Below are positions 1-7,674 of a DNA stretch of 38,145 bases, in pieces (positions within the stretch are counted from its first letter, which is position 1; each line of letters starts with the position of its first letter). A program made the position numbers and the translations under genes. The DNA is from Campylobacterales bacterium (lineage in GTDB: Bacteria > Campylobacterota > Campylobacteria > Campylobacterales > Sulfurimonadaceae). The DNA is taken from positions 1 to 38,145 of the forward strand of contig JACUTT010000020.1 in assembly GCA_014859655.1 (NCBI GenBank), read 5' to 3'. The notes under the pieces are model-generated. The model saw only the letters and a list, made by a program, of their open reading frames with translations, was not told where the DNA came from and did not search any database.

Positions 1-1140
1 GATTTTACCTATTACAACCCGACAAGAATAGAATTTGGCCGCGGCAAAGAGAAGAAGATAGGCCACCATATCAAAGAGGCCGGAATACAGAGTGTTTTGC
101 TGGTCTATGGAGTAGGAAGCATTAAAGGTATCGGTCTCTACGACAAGGTCATTGCTTCGCTTAAAGAAAACGGCATTGCTTACGAAGAACTTGACGGTGT
201 CGTCAGCAATCCTCTTTTGAGTCGTGTAAACGACGGAATCAACATCGTAAAAGCAAACAAACTCCAGGCCGTACTTGCTGTCGGTGGAGGTTCTGTCGCT
301 GACTCGGCCAAGGCGATTGCTGCGGGTGCCTGCTATGAAGGAGATGTTTGGGATTTTTACATCCAAAAAGCACAGATCACGCAGGCCCTGCCCCTCTTTG
401 CTATCATGACCCTGGCTGCAACGGCGAGCGAGATGAACGGGAATTCAGTCTTGATGAACGATGAGACAAAACAGAAGTATTCATTCTCGTCTGTTTTGGT
501 AAACCCGCTTCTCTCCATCATCAATCCCGAACTGATGGCCTCCGTCACGCAGGAGTATCTGGCCTACTCCGCTGTTGATATCATCGCACACAGTATAGAG
601 GTCTACTTCACCGCCTCGCATCACCCTAACTTCAACTCCAGAATCGTTGAGTCCATCGTAAAAAGCGTCATGGAGACAACTGAGATACTGCTGGAAGATC
701 CTAATGATTATGATGCAAGAGGCGAGTTTGCCTGGGTCGCAATACAGGCACTCAACGGCTTGACTCCCGCCGGTACGGAAGGCGGAAACTTTCCCAACCA
801 TATGATAGAACACTCGCTTTCAGCTCTTTTCAATGTCGCACACGGGGCAGGACTCTCTATCGTTATCCCGGCATGGATGAAGTGGTACAAAGAGAAAAAC
901 CCTCAGCAATTCGAACGCTTTGCAGCAGAGATATTTGCTCTTGAAAATGCGGACCTTGGTATAGAGAAGCTCGAAGCCTGGTTCAAAAAGATAGGCTCTC
1001 CGGTAAGCCTGGCCGATGCAGATATCCCAAGAGAAGCCATAGCTTCGCTGGCCGAAAATGCCGCCGGATCAGCCAAATTATGGGGAATGGACGGTATGTA
1101 TACCGTAGAGGTCATCGCCGAGATACTGAAAAAGGCATAA
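1..1140 (+). CDS. Iron-containing alcohol dehydrogenase, 5' end cut by window
   Basis: Group III (iron-type) alcohol dehydrogenase, probably a cytoplasmic NAD(P)H-dependent enzyme of the butanol dehydrogenase/YqhD branch that interconverts aldehydes and alcohols. The frame is open from base 1 and the first visible residues (DFTYYNPTRIEFG) are the usual family N-terminus, so only a few codons lie outside the window. A TTG at 97 is internal and not the start. The nucleotide-binding motif GGGSVADSAK is at about 283-312. The expected metal ligands are visible: Asp at 577, His at 589, His at 799 and His at 841, with the last two 14 residues apart as in the family. The physiological substrate cannot be read from sequence. 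It stands alone before a 166-base gap. Confidence 0.93.
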   Translation, partial: DFTYYNPTRIEFGRGKEKKIGHHIKEAGIQSVLLVYGVGSIKGIGLYDKVIASLKENGIAYEELDGVVSNPLLSRVNDGINIVKANKLQAVLAVGGGSVADSAKAIAAGACYEGDVWDFYIQKAQITQALPLFAIMTLAATASEMNGNSVLMNDETKQKYSFSSVLVNPLLSIINPELMASVTQEYLAYSAVDIIAHSIEVYFTASHHPNFNSRIVESIVKSVMETTEILLEDPNDYDARGEFAWVAIQALNGLTPAGTEGGNFPNHMIEHSLSALFNVAHGAGLSIVIPAWMKWYKEKNPQQFERFAAEIFALENADLGIEKLEAWFKKIGSPVSLADADIPREAIASLAENAAGSAKLWGMDGMYTVEVIAEILKKA

Positions 1141-1193
1141 AAAATAAAAAATTGCATCATCTTGCCTCTGCTTAAGAGGTGTAGCCTTAGCTG

Positions 1194-1238
1194 TTGCGCG
1201 CAAATAGTCACAAAATTGTGAGAAATAGCTCTTTTTTT
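1194..1238 (+). terminator. Possible terminator region after the dehydrogenase
   Basis: The gap after the dehydrogenase holds a perfect palindrome TTGCGCGCAA (1194-1203), an inverted repeat TCACAA-AA-TTGTGA (1208-1221) and a run of seven T (1232-1238). The T-run lies 10 bases past the second repeat, so this is not a textbook intrinsic terminator. The TTGTGA repeat could instead be a protein site. Confidence 0.3.
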
Positions 1239-1306
1239 ATAAAGTATTAATCGTGATAAACGCATAATGCGCAGACTATTACGAAATATTACAAGGTTAT
1301 GGCACA

Positions 1307-2503
1307 ATGAGCAAGATGTTTTTAGCGCGCCAAAAGATCGTCAATATCAACGGAAAGATCTTTGCCTATGAACTGCTTTTTCGTGACAGCAGTACGGGAA
1401 TCAAAAAACTTCCCTCAGACATCAAGGCCACCGCGCAGGTGATGCTGAACAGTTTGTCACATATCGATCTGGATGGATTGCTCACAAAAGAGGGTATCGC
1501 TTTTATCAATGTTGACAGCGAGATCATTGAATCCGATGTTTTAGAACTTCTCGATCCCAAACGTTTTGTTATCGAAATACTCGAAACTGTCCAGCTCACC
1601 TCTGCTCTGTATAATAAAATAGTCTCTTTGAAAAAGAAGGGCTACAAGATCGCTCTGGATGATTTCGACTGCAGTGAAGAGATGCTGAAAAACTTTCAAC
1701 CGCTTCTCAAATACCTGAACGTCATCAAAATCGATGCCCTCACCGTCAACAAAGACAATCTCAAAAAGCTCCTTCCTAAATTCAAGGCAGCGGGCATCAA
1801 ACTTCTGATCGAAAAAATAGAGAACCCCAAAGAGTATCTTTACTACAAAGAGCTCGGCTTTGACCTTTTTCAAGGCTACCATATCGGCAGGCCGGAGTCA
1901 TTCGAGTTTGAATCCATTCAAGACCCCATAGAAGTGATCATACTCAAACTTATCTCCATCATCAAAACTGACAAAGAGACGGCAGAGATAGAGAGGTTCA
2001 TAAAACTTCGTCCCGACCTCGCCTACAATATCATCAAGTTTATCAACAATCAGAACACGACAAAGGAGAGGATCTCTTCTATTGTTCAAGCCGTCACACT
2101 GATGGGAAGGGACTCGCTTCTGCGCTGGCTGCTGGTCTACCTCTATGCGGAAGTCTCCGGCAATGAGTTTTCAAAACCCCTTTTGCATGCAGCAGTCTTG
2201 CGGGCAGAGACGATGGAGGAGTCCGCAAGCAGAGGAAATAAAGAGGAAGCCTTTATGGTCGGGATGTTTTCGATGCTCGACTCGCTCTTCAAGGTTCAAA
2301 TCAAAGATATTTTCAAAGGACTGAACCTCTCCCCTGCGGTCACTAATGCACTTTTGTATAAGACAGGCGAGTTGGGAAAAGGGCTGACGGAAGCGATTCA
2401 GATAGAAAAAGATTATTTCAAAAAGGTCTTTTTGGCCAATTTCAACAAGATCAATCCCGCCGATATCATTATCGCCTTTGAAAACAACGATATTGACTAC
2501 TAA
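1307..2503 (+). CDS. EAL-HDOD domain signalling protein (YuxH/CdgJ type)
   Basis: 398 residues with an N-terminal EAL domain (about 1-195) and a C-terminal HDOD domain (about 200-390), the architecture of YuxH/CdgJ proteins that link cyclic-di-GMP to motility or other outputs. The EAL signature is degenerate (ELL at 22-24), but several residues that bind metal or substrate in active phosphodiesterases appear kept: Glu22, Asn68, Glu90, the Asp pair 118-119 in LDDFD, and Lys141 in IKID. FQGYHIGRP closes the EAL fold. Many EAL-HDOD proteins are thought to act as binding or scaffold proteins rather than enzymes, so activity is open. The ribosome site is weak (AAGG about 10 bases upstream). Its TAA stop overlaps the TAG stop of the convergent fusion gene. 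Confidence 0.88.
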   Translation: MSKMFLARQKIVNINGKIFAYELLFRDSSTGIKKLPSDIKATAQVMLNSLSHIDLDGLLTKEGIAFINVDSEIIESDVLELLDPKRFVIEILETVQLTSALYNKIVSLKKKGYKIALDDFDCSEEMLKNFQPLLKYLNVIKIDALTVNKDNLKKLLPKFKAAGIKLLIEKIENPKEYLYYKELGFDLFQGYHIGRPESFEFESIQDPIEVIILKLISIIKTDKETAEIERFIKLRPDLAYNIIKFINNQNTTKERISSIVQAVTLMGRDSLLRWLLVYLYAEVSGNEFSKPLLHAAVLRAETMEESASRGNKEEAFMVGMFSMLDSLFKVQIKDIFKGLNLSPAVTNALLYKTGELGKGLTEAIQIEKDYFKKVFLANFNKINPADIIIAFENNDIDY

Positions 2504-5500
2504 AGAGCACCTCTTTTAGGATTAGCCCTGTAAAGATAAAGATAGCCATCCTTGTCGAGATACCCCCTGTCATGTGTCTTATGCCAGCAAATACCCGCTA
2601 TCTCCATAGTTTCTTCGGCGCTCTTTGGCGCCTCCTTGAGGTAGCTCTTCATCACCTGCGCCCCGCCGATCAAAACCAGCCCCTCTTCGTCACAGCCAAG
2701 CTCGCGCAGGCTTTGGGGGTCTACGATCTTGAAGGCCGTACCCGGAAGCGGCAGACCAACACTCCCCTCTTTTTGTCCGACCTGAAGACCAAGACCCTTT
2801 GCATCGAGGACATCAGGCAGATTGACACTCGCCACCAAAGCGCATTCGCTCATACCGTAACCCTCAAGCAGCTCCTTGTGAAACTTCATCCGGAAAGCCT
2901 TTTTGAGCTCGGGAGTGAGCATCTCTCCTGTTATAGCAATGCGCAGGCTCTTAAACATCTCTGGGTGCACTTTCTCGTTTTTGACGCAGAGTCTGAAAAA
3001 AGCGGAGCTTCCAAGCAGGAGCGTTGCCCTGTGTTTTTCTGCCGCCCTGCCGATGCCTGCCACATCTTTCGGATCGCCATGGCAGACCATCGGGATGCCT
3101 TCTACCAGCGGCAAAAGTATCGTGACCGTCAGGCCAAAGGGATTATAAAGCGGAAGCGAAGCCAACACGACATCCTCATGGCGCATATTAAAGAGTTCCG
3201 AGAGCTGTTTGATGTTGGCCATAAGGTTCTTGTGCGTCAGCATCACCCCTTTTGGCTCCTCCGTTGAGTCTGAAGCAATGAGGATTGCTACGACTTCCTC
3301 ATTGGAGACTCTTTTTAGATACAGAAGCTTCAGGAAAAAAGCAGGTAGGAGTCTAACCGCCAGCAGGGCAAGCAGCCTCTTAAACTGGGGAATACTCGCT
3401 TTTAGTTCTTCAAGATAGACGAGCTCGCACCCGTGCAAAAGCGCCTTTGTATCACACCCCTTGGCCTCAAGGCTTTCCATGAATGCTCTTGTACTATAGA
3501 GCGTTTTTATCTCCGCTTTTTGCATAGCAGATGCGAGAAGGCTGATGGGAAGCGTATAGTTTAGATTTAGCACCGTTTTTCCCGCCATAAGTACGGCTAT
3601 CATCGCCATGGCGCCCGCGGAACTTGTCGGCATCAAGATGGCGATATTTTGCTCCTCGTGCTTTTTGATTGAGGCGGAAAGCAAAATAGTATGCGTCAAT
3701 GCCCTTAGATAAGTAAAACTCTCCTCTTTGGAGTCGGCTATGCAGAACTTTCCGCGAAGACGGCAGGCCGTCTCTACCCAGGCTTCAGCGAGCGTCGCAA
3801 GACCCTTCGCATGTTCCGCCCAGGCGCTATAAGAGAGTTCAAAGACCTTCTGCTTGACGGCTGTCGCACGGCTTCCGATGGCCATAGGCTCTCCAAAGGC
3901 GACGATCACCTCACGTTTGCCGCTCTTTCTGGCCTCTTTAAACCTGGCTGAGGAGCGTGATAGGCGGCTTCCCCACATTCCGCGCAGGTAAAAAGGGAGG
4001 ATGTGCGCGGCGGCATCTTTGGCCATAAACTCAAAACCGCGGCGAAACTCCCCCATCTGGGCATTCCGGCTGATAGCGCCTTCTGGAAAGATACAGACGA
4101 CTTCGCCCCGGTTCAAGAGTTCCTTGACCCTCTGCGTAGCCTCTTTGACGCTTTTCGGCGAGACGGGAACGACATGGAAAAAGTCCAAAAAAAGTCGGAG
4201 ATACCACTTCTCGTAGATCTGCCTGTCCATCACAAAACGCACCCGCCGCGGCACTGCCATCTGAACGATCGCCCAGTCAAGCCAGGAGATGTGGTTGCCA
4301 AGCAGTAGGACACCGCCGTTTTGAGGGATATTGTCAAAGCCGATCACCTCGAGTTTTACACGCCGTGCTATCAGTGAAGAGAGCAGAAAGATCACCATCG
4401 ACTGCGGAAGGTGGCGCAGGACATAGGCCGAACCCAGCAGCGCAACAGCGAGCATCAGGTAAAAAAGTCCGATGCTTCCCATGCCAGCAACCGCAAAAAG
4501 CACCGTCAGGGTCAAGAAGCAGAGCATGCCGACATTTTGAATAAAGTTGTTTCCCGCCAGTACAAGGCCTAGTTCATGCTCTTTGGAGCTAAACTGGATC
4601 AGCGCATTCAGGGGTACGACAAAGAGTCCCGCAAAAAATCCGAAGGCAAAGAAGTTGAAGGCGTGAAAAAGCGGCTCCTCCAGAACGACAAGCAGCAAAA
4701 GCGATACGCTGATGCCCAAGGCACCCAGAGGAATAGTGCCCGTCTCGATATAGTTTCTGGATGCTTTTCCCGAGACGAGCGAACCGATGACGATCCCGAT
4801 GCCCGCCAGCGCCATCATCCCCTGGACCAGGACCGTGTTGCTCATGCCCAGCACCTCTTTGGCGTGTGCTGGAAAGCTGGCCAGCACCACCTGGGAGACG
4901 GACCAGAAGAGGCTCAGGCCGATGATAGAATACAGTATCGTGCTGTTTTCAAAGAGGATGGCCATATTTTTTTTGAGGTAGGCTCCGGTGTAATATTTTT
5001 TAATATCAAAGACGATATCGCTGCACACCTTCGTGTCGGGGATCTTGTAGGCAAGCAGAAGTTCAAGCAGCGAGCCCAGGACCAAGACCCAGCCTACAGG
5101 CGCGATATGACGCAGGATATCCCCGCTGTCACGGTAGGTCTGCTCGAACAAAAGACCCTCAAAAAAGAGCGAATAGATGACAATACCGCCCAGAATCGCC
5201 ACCATCGTCACCGCCTGAACGATGCCGTTGCCAAGGGTGAGGAAGCGCTGGCCCACAAGCTCCTTGATGTAGCCGTATTTTGCGGGCGAATAGATAGCCG
5301 ACTGGGCCGCCAGAACAAAGGTGAGGAAAAATGCAAATTCAAAGGCGCCGATAGTGTAGGCATAGGTGATGCCCAGCGTTACAGCTACCGCTGCCCAGGC
5401 CGAGAGGCGCATCACCCTGTTCTTGGCAAATCTGTCCGAGAGAAAGCCCGAGGGCGTAAAAAGAAGGATAAAAGGAAGTAGGACAAGAGCGTTGACGACA

Positions 5501-5658
5501 GCCGTCAAAATGATCTGCGTCTGGCCGTCGTAGATCTTGAAGATCGTGTTCTGGATGATGATCTTATGACCCAAATCCGTAAACGCGTTTAAAAAAACGA
5601 CCGTCACATAGGGCAAAAGCCCCGCAATAGACCAAATGGAGTTACTCTTAGAGCGCAT
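2500..5658 (-). CDS. MFS transporter / PlsC acyltransferase / AMP-binding fusion (LplT-Aas-like)
   Basis: A 1052-residue inner-membrane protein with three parts. Residues 1-400 resemble an MFS lysophospholipid flippase (LplT-like). Residues 430-620 are a PlsC-type acyltransferase with the HX4D motif (His456, Asp461) and FPEG (Glu526). Residues 640-1052 are an AMP-binding acyl-ACP synthetase-like domain ending in GYLDKDGYLYLY. E. coli encodes LplT and Aas as separate proteins that import and re-acylate lysophospholipids, so this one chain could do both. Two oddities: the adenylate P-loop reads DSTEEPKGV instead of the Gly/Ser-rich TSGSTGxPKG form, and the protein stops about 80-100 residues early, without the C-terminal subdomain that carries the catalytic lysine. 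The synthetase part may be weak or non-catalytic. AGAGGA lies upstream of the ATG. Confidence 0.88.
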   Translation of the reverse strand: MRSKSNSIWSIAGLLPYVTVVFLNAFTDLGHKIIIQNTIFKIYDGQTQIILTAVVNALVLLPFILLFTPSGFLSDRFAKNRVMRLSAWAAVAVTLGITYAYTIGAFEFAFFLTFVLAAQSAIYSPAKYGYIKELVGQRFLTLGNGIVQAVTMVAILGGIVIYSLFFEGLLFEQTYRDSGDILRHIAPVGWVLVLGSLLELLLAYKIPDTKVCSDIVFDIKKYYTGAYLKKNMAILFENSTILYSIIGLSLFWSVSQVVLASFPAHAKEVLGMSNTVLVQGMMALAGIGIVIGSLVSGKASRNYIETGTIPLGALGISVSLLLLVVLEEPLFHAFNFFAFGFFAGLFVVPLNALIQFSSKEHELGLVLAGNNFIQNVGMLCFLTLTVLFAVAGMGSIGLFYLMLAVALLGSAYVLRHLPQSMVIFLLSSLIARRVKLEVIGFDNIPQNGGVLLLGNHISWLDWAIVQMAVPRRVRFVMDRQIYEKWYLRLFLDFFHVVPVSPKSVKEATQRVKELLNRGEVVCIFPEGAISRNAQMGEFRRGFEFMAKDAAAHILPFYLRGMWGSRLSRSSARFKEARKSGKREVIVAFGEPMAIGSRATAVKQKVFELSYSAWAEHAKGLATLAEAWVETACRLRGKFCIADSKEESFTYLRALTHTILLSASIKKHEEQNIAILMPTSSAGAMAMIAVLMAGKTVLNLNYTLPISLLASAMQKAEIKTLYSTRAFMESLEAKGCDTKALLHGCELVYLEELKASIPQFKRLLALLAVRLLPAFFLKLLYLKRVSNEEVVAILIASDSTEEPKGVMLTHKNLMANIKQLSELFNMRHEDVVLASLPLYNPFGLTVTILLPLVEGIPMVCHGDPKDVAGIGRAAEKHRATLLLGSSAFFRLCVKNEKVHPEMFKSLRIAITGEMLTPELKKAFRMKFHKELLEGYGMSECALVASVNLPDVLDAKGLGLQVGQKEGSVGLPLPGTAFKIVDPQSLRELGCDEEGLVLIGGAQVMKSYLKEAPKSAEETMEIAGICWHKTHDRGYLDKDGYLYLYRANPKRGAL

Positions 5659-5721
5659 AAATATCTATTCCTCTTATTTTTCTAAACAGGTATGAGGAAT
5701 TGTATCTTTTTATGTTCTGTT

Positions 5722-6128
5722 TTATCGAATCGTGTCTAAAGCTTCTTTGCATAGGCGCGTGACTTCTTTGAAGTTCTTCTGTGCTATCGCCTGCCTAGGT
5801 AGGATCCAGCTTCCGCCCACGCACAGCACGTTTTCAAGTGAAAGAAAGTCATTGAGATTGTCCAGACTCACCCCGCCCGTTGGACAAAAATGCATCGACG
5901 CAAAGGGGCCGCTAAAGGCCTTGAGCGTCCCTACCCCGCCTGCTGCCGTCGCCGGAAAAGCTTGCAGTAATCAAAACCGCTGTTGTGGGCGAGCATCACC
6001 TCCGAGGCCGTAGAAACACCGGGGATGAGAGAGATGCTCAGGTTTTTCGAGGTCTGCATCAGCTCGGTACTGATACCCGGGCTGAAGACGAACTGCGCGC
6101 CGTGATCGACGGCACCTTTGAAAAACAC
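5722..6128 (-). pseudogene. eda: Eda (KDPG/KHG aldolase) remnant, N-terminus missing and frameshifted
   Basis: The minus strand encodes the C-terminal two thirds of 2-keto-3-deoxy-6-phosphogluconate aldolase, the last Entner-Doudoroff enzyme. Visible family landmarks are GAQFVFSPGIS, IPGVSTASEVM and, after a frame change, PATAAGGVGTLKAF, then FCPTGGVSLDNLNDF and the C-terminal helix to a TAA at 5722. At about 5955-5960 the Lys-Leu-Phe codons of the Schiff-base lysine segment run into CGG; one extra C would restore the family sequence PATAAGG, so one base appears lost. The first 70 or so residues are absent and replaced by the start of a HAD phosphatase gene. A functional aldolase is very unlikely. 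The single-base change could be a sequencing error, but the missing N-terminus could not be explained that way. Confidence 0.8.
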
Positions 6129-6354
6129 CCGCGCCGTTTTCGATGATCATAGATCCTGTAATCCCAAGACGCTTCTGTATGCGCAGAACCTCCTCTTTTA
6201 TCTTGCTGGTGACGATGATCAGGGGGATATTGTGGATTTTTAGAAAGTTCAACATCTCATGCGCAGGTGCGAAACTGCAGCTCTCATACTCAAGCAGCGT
6301 TGCATCGAAGTCCGTAAAAATGAGTGTGTTTTTGCTTGGCTTATGTGAAGGCAT
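6121..6354 (-). pseudogene. HAD phosphatase fragment (mannosyl-3-phosphoglycerate phosphatase-like), 3' part lost
   Basis: The first 78 codons are a good HAD-IIB N-terminus: FTDFDATLL (motif I with the nucleophile Asp and general acid Asp), PLIIVTSK (motif II) and IIENGAGVF, which resembles mannosyl-3-phosphoglycerate phosphatase/YedP. Right after GVF, where the family normally continues with a proline and a cap domain, the sequence becomes eda in another frame. Motifs III and IV and the cap are missing, so the product would be inactive. Read on, the frame gives a 127-residue hybrid with a nonsense tail ending at 5971. No clear ribosome site precedes the ATG. The phosphatase substrate class is tentative. 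Confidence 0.72.
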
Positions 6355-6405
6355 GTAAAAAGCATAGCAAAAGATTTGGAAATTGAAGTTTATATTTATT
6401 TTTCA

Positions 6406-6422
6406 GAAGAGGGGCCCTCTTC
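6406..6422. repeat. Inverted repeat GAAGAGGG-G-CCCTCTTC
   Basis: An eight-base perfect inverted repeat around a central G lies just downstream of the RraB-like gene. As RNA it would form a GAAGAG/CTCTTC hairpin with a GC-rich loop. No T-run follows on the minus strand, so it is not a classical intrinsic terminator, but the position suits 3'-end formation. Confidence 0.45.
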
Positions 6423-6428
6423 CGGCAT

Positions 6429-7151
6429 TTACTCTTCTTCGTCGCCCTCTTCGTCGATGTTGACCGCGTCTGTTCCCCAGCCCTCATAGCGCCCGTGTTC
6501 TTGCTTGATCAGCGGGAAGATATCCTCGGTCTGTTTGGCCAAAATCTCAAAGCTCACTGCGGAGAGTTTCGTAAAGACGACGCCGTAGACATAATCATCC
6601 TCGCTCGTCTGCACAAGAAACTCGCTTAAAACGTCAAACCCTGCCTCCGATACCGCCTCACTAAAACGTGTCCGCTGCGTTTTGGTCATAAAAAGCGCAT
6701 GGTGTTCGATGCGGTGTTCGGCGTCCAGGTCGTCGCCGACCTCTTCAAGTTCGGAGATGATCATCTCGCTTTGGATGGTGTGGTACTCTGCGGCATTGGG
6801 CAGAAGAAGAGTGTTGTAGGTCTCGTACTTCTTGTCGCGACGCGAACCGCTTTCAAACTGATATTTTGGCTTAAGCGCTTCGCTCAGTGCGTTTTCAAAG
6901 CCTTTGGCAGACTCCCCATAGAAGTAAAACTCTGCCCACCCCTCAAAAAGCCGCCATCCGGCATAGTCCAGGTTTAGATGTTTCGTGTGCGCGAGTATCT
7001 TCTGCTCGATGTGCAAAAGCTCCTCATCGTCACCCTCCATCTTCACAAAAGCCCATAAAAGGGTGTATTTCTCTTCATAGATGTTTTCATCGGGGTAAAG
7101 TTCATTGGCAAAGACGCGTGCGCCCTCTTCGTCGGTGTAGAGTAAAGACAT
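6429..7151 (-). CDS. RraB-like / DUF695-like protein
   Basis: 240 residues, soluble and very acidic, ending in DEEGDEEE. The C-terminal half (about 140-232), with FLVQTSEDDYVYGVVF and YEGWGTDAV, resembles RraB-type domains, which in E. coli bind and inhibit RNase E. The N-terminal half (WAFVKMEGDDEELLHIEQKI) looks like the DUF695-type domain often found with it. The link to RNase E is doubtful here, because well-studied Campylobacterota rely on RNase J and RNase Y. The start is well supported: AAGGA lies 6 bases upstream of the ATG, and a TATAAT is at 7173-7178 on the same strand. It is divergent from the small membrane protein at 7191. Domain assignment is by eye. Confidence 0.68.
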   Translation of the reverse strand: MSLLYTDEEGARVFANELYPDENIYEEKYTLLWAFVKMEGDDEELLHIEQKILAHTKHLNLDYAGWRLFEGWAEFYFYGESAKGFENALSEALKPKYQFESGSRRDKKYETYNTLLLPNAAEYHTIQSEMIISELEEVGDDLDAEHRIEHHALFMTKTQRTRFSEAVSEAGFDVLSEFLVQTSEDDYVYGVVFTKLSAVSFEILAKQTEDIFPLIKQEHGRYEGWGTDAVNIDEEGDEEE

Positions 7152-7172
7152 TAATTTTCCTTGTTAAGCGAA

Positions 7173-7178
7173 ATTATA
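7173..7178 (-). promoter_or_regulatory. -10 box of the RraB-like gene
   Basis: A perfect TATAAT on the minus strand lies 22 bases before the ATG of the RraB-like gene, in a 39-base divergent gap. No convincing -35 was seen. Confidence 0.55.
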
Positions 7179-7190
7179 CTATGATTTGCT

Positions 7191-7577
7191 ATGACAATCG
7201 AACTTCTGCTCTTTATTCTTTTTATCGCTGCCGAGCTCTTTGAGATGCTCTGGCAAAAGTCGCAGACCCTTTTGCAGATGCTCGAAAAGATCTACAGCTA
7301 CTACCAAAGAAGTCCCTACCTGCTCTACCTGATGCATCCGAGCTATATCTTTTCGCTCTATCTCCTCTTCATCAGCGACTTCAGCCTATGGATAGCGGCG
7401 ATCGTGGCGATCAAGAGCCTTGACATCGTTTTCAAAATCCTCCTGATCCATAAACATTTTGTGCAGCATGAACTGAGTGAGGAGATGGAGCTGATCCTTG
7501 CACAGCGCCTGCACCCTTTCATACTCTCTGCAGGGCTCTTCTTCTACCCCTTTTTGCTTTTTCAGGCACTGTTTTAG
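7191..7577 (+). CDS. Small integral membrane protein of unknown function
   Basis: 128 residues with about three to four hydrophobic helices (residues 1-18, 48-65, 66-83 and 108-127) and basic/polar loops containing LLIHKHFVQHEL. I do not recognise a family with certainty. The length and codon use look like those of the neighbouring real genes. It starts 39 bases from the divergent RraB-like gene, with a TATGAT only 5 bases before the ATG and no ribosome site, so the mRNA may be leaderless or start differently. It ends just before the Fur-box-like promoter of the porin gene, with which it is unlikely to be co-regulated. Confidence 0.7.
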   Translation: MTIELLLFILFIAAELFEMLWQKSQTLLQMLEKIYSYYQRSPYLLYLMHPSYIFSLYLLFISDFSLWIAAIVAIKSLDIVFKILLIHKHFVQHELSEEMELILAQRLHPFILSAGLFFYPFLLFQALF

Positions 7578-7594
7578 AAAATGAAAAGTTTTTT

Positions 7595-7609
7595 TGATAA
7601 TAATTACCA
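7595..7609. promoter_or_regulatory. Fur-box-like palindrome 1
   Basis: TGATAATAATTACCA matches 14 of 15 bases of the 7-1-7 Fur consensus TGATAATnATTATCA. It sits immediately upstream of the -35 box of the porin promoter, where a bound repressor would block RNA polymerase. Confidence 0.72.
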
Positions 7610-7615
7610 ATACTC

Positions 7616-7644
7616 TTGACATTGATAATAGATATCAGTATTAT
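7616..7644 (+). promoter_or_regulatory. Sigma70-type promoter of the porin gene
   Basis: A perfect -35 TTGACA (7616-7621) is separated by 17 bases from a -10 TATTAT (7639-7644). It is the strongest canonical promoter noticed in the window. The start codon of the porin follows about 30 bases after the -10, with AAAAAGGG as ribosome site. Confidence 0.8.
7623..7637. promoter_or_regulatory. Fur-box-like palindrome 2
   Basis: TGATAATAGATATCA matches 13 of 15 bases of the 7-1-7 Fur consensus and fills the spacer between the -35 and -10 boxes of the porin promoter. It starts 28 bases after palindrome 1, so the two sites would lie on nearly the same side of the helix. Confidence 0.68.
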
Positions 7645-7674
7645 TACGTAATTAAAAATAAAAAGGGTTTAATA

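Noticed and set aside
97-1140. TTG at 97 as the start of the alcohol dehydrogenase
   Set aside because: The frame is open to base 1 and the upstream residues match the family N-terminus, so the gene begins outside the window.
4576-5481. Long plus-strand frame of 301 codons inside the MFS fusion
   Set aside because: Its translation is rich in Arg, Gln, Asp and Lys without a domain; it is the antisense of a real transmembrane gene.
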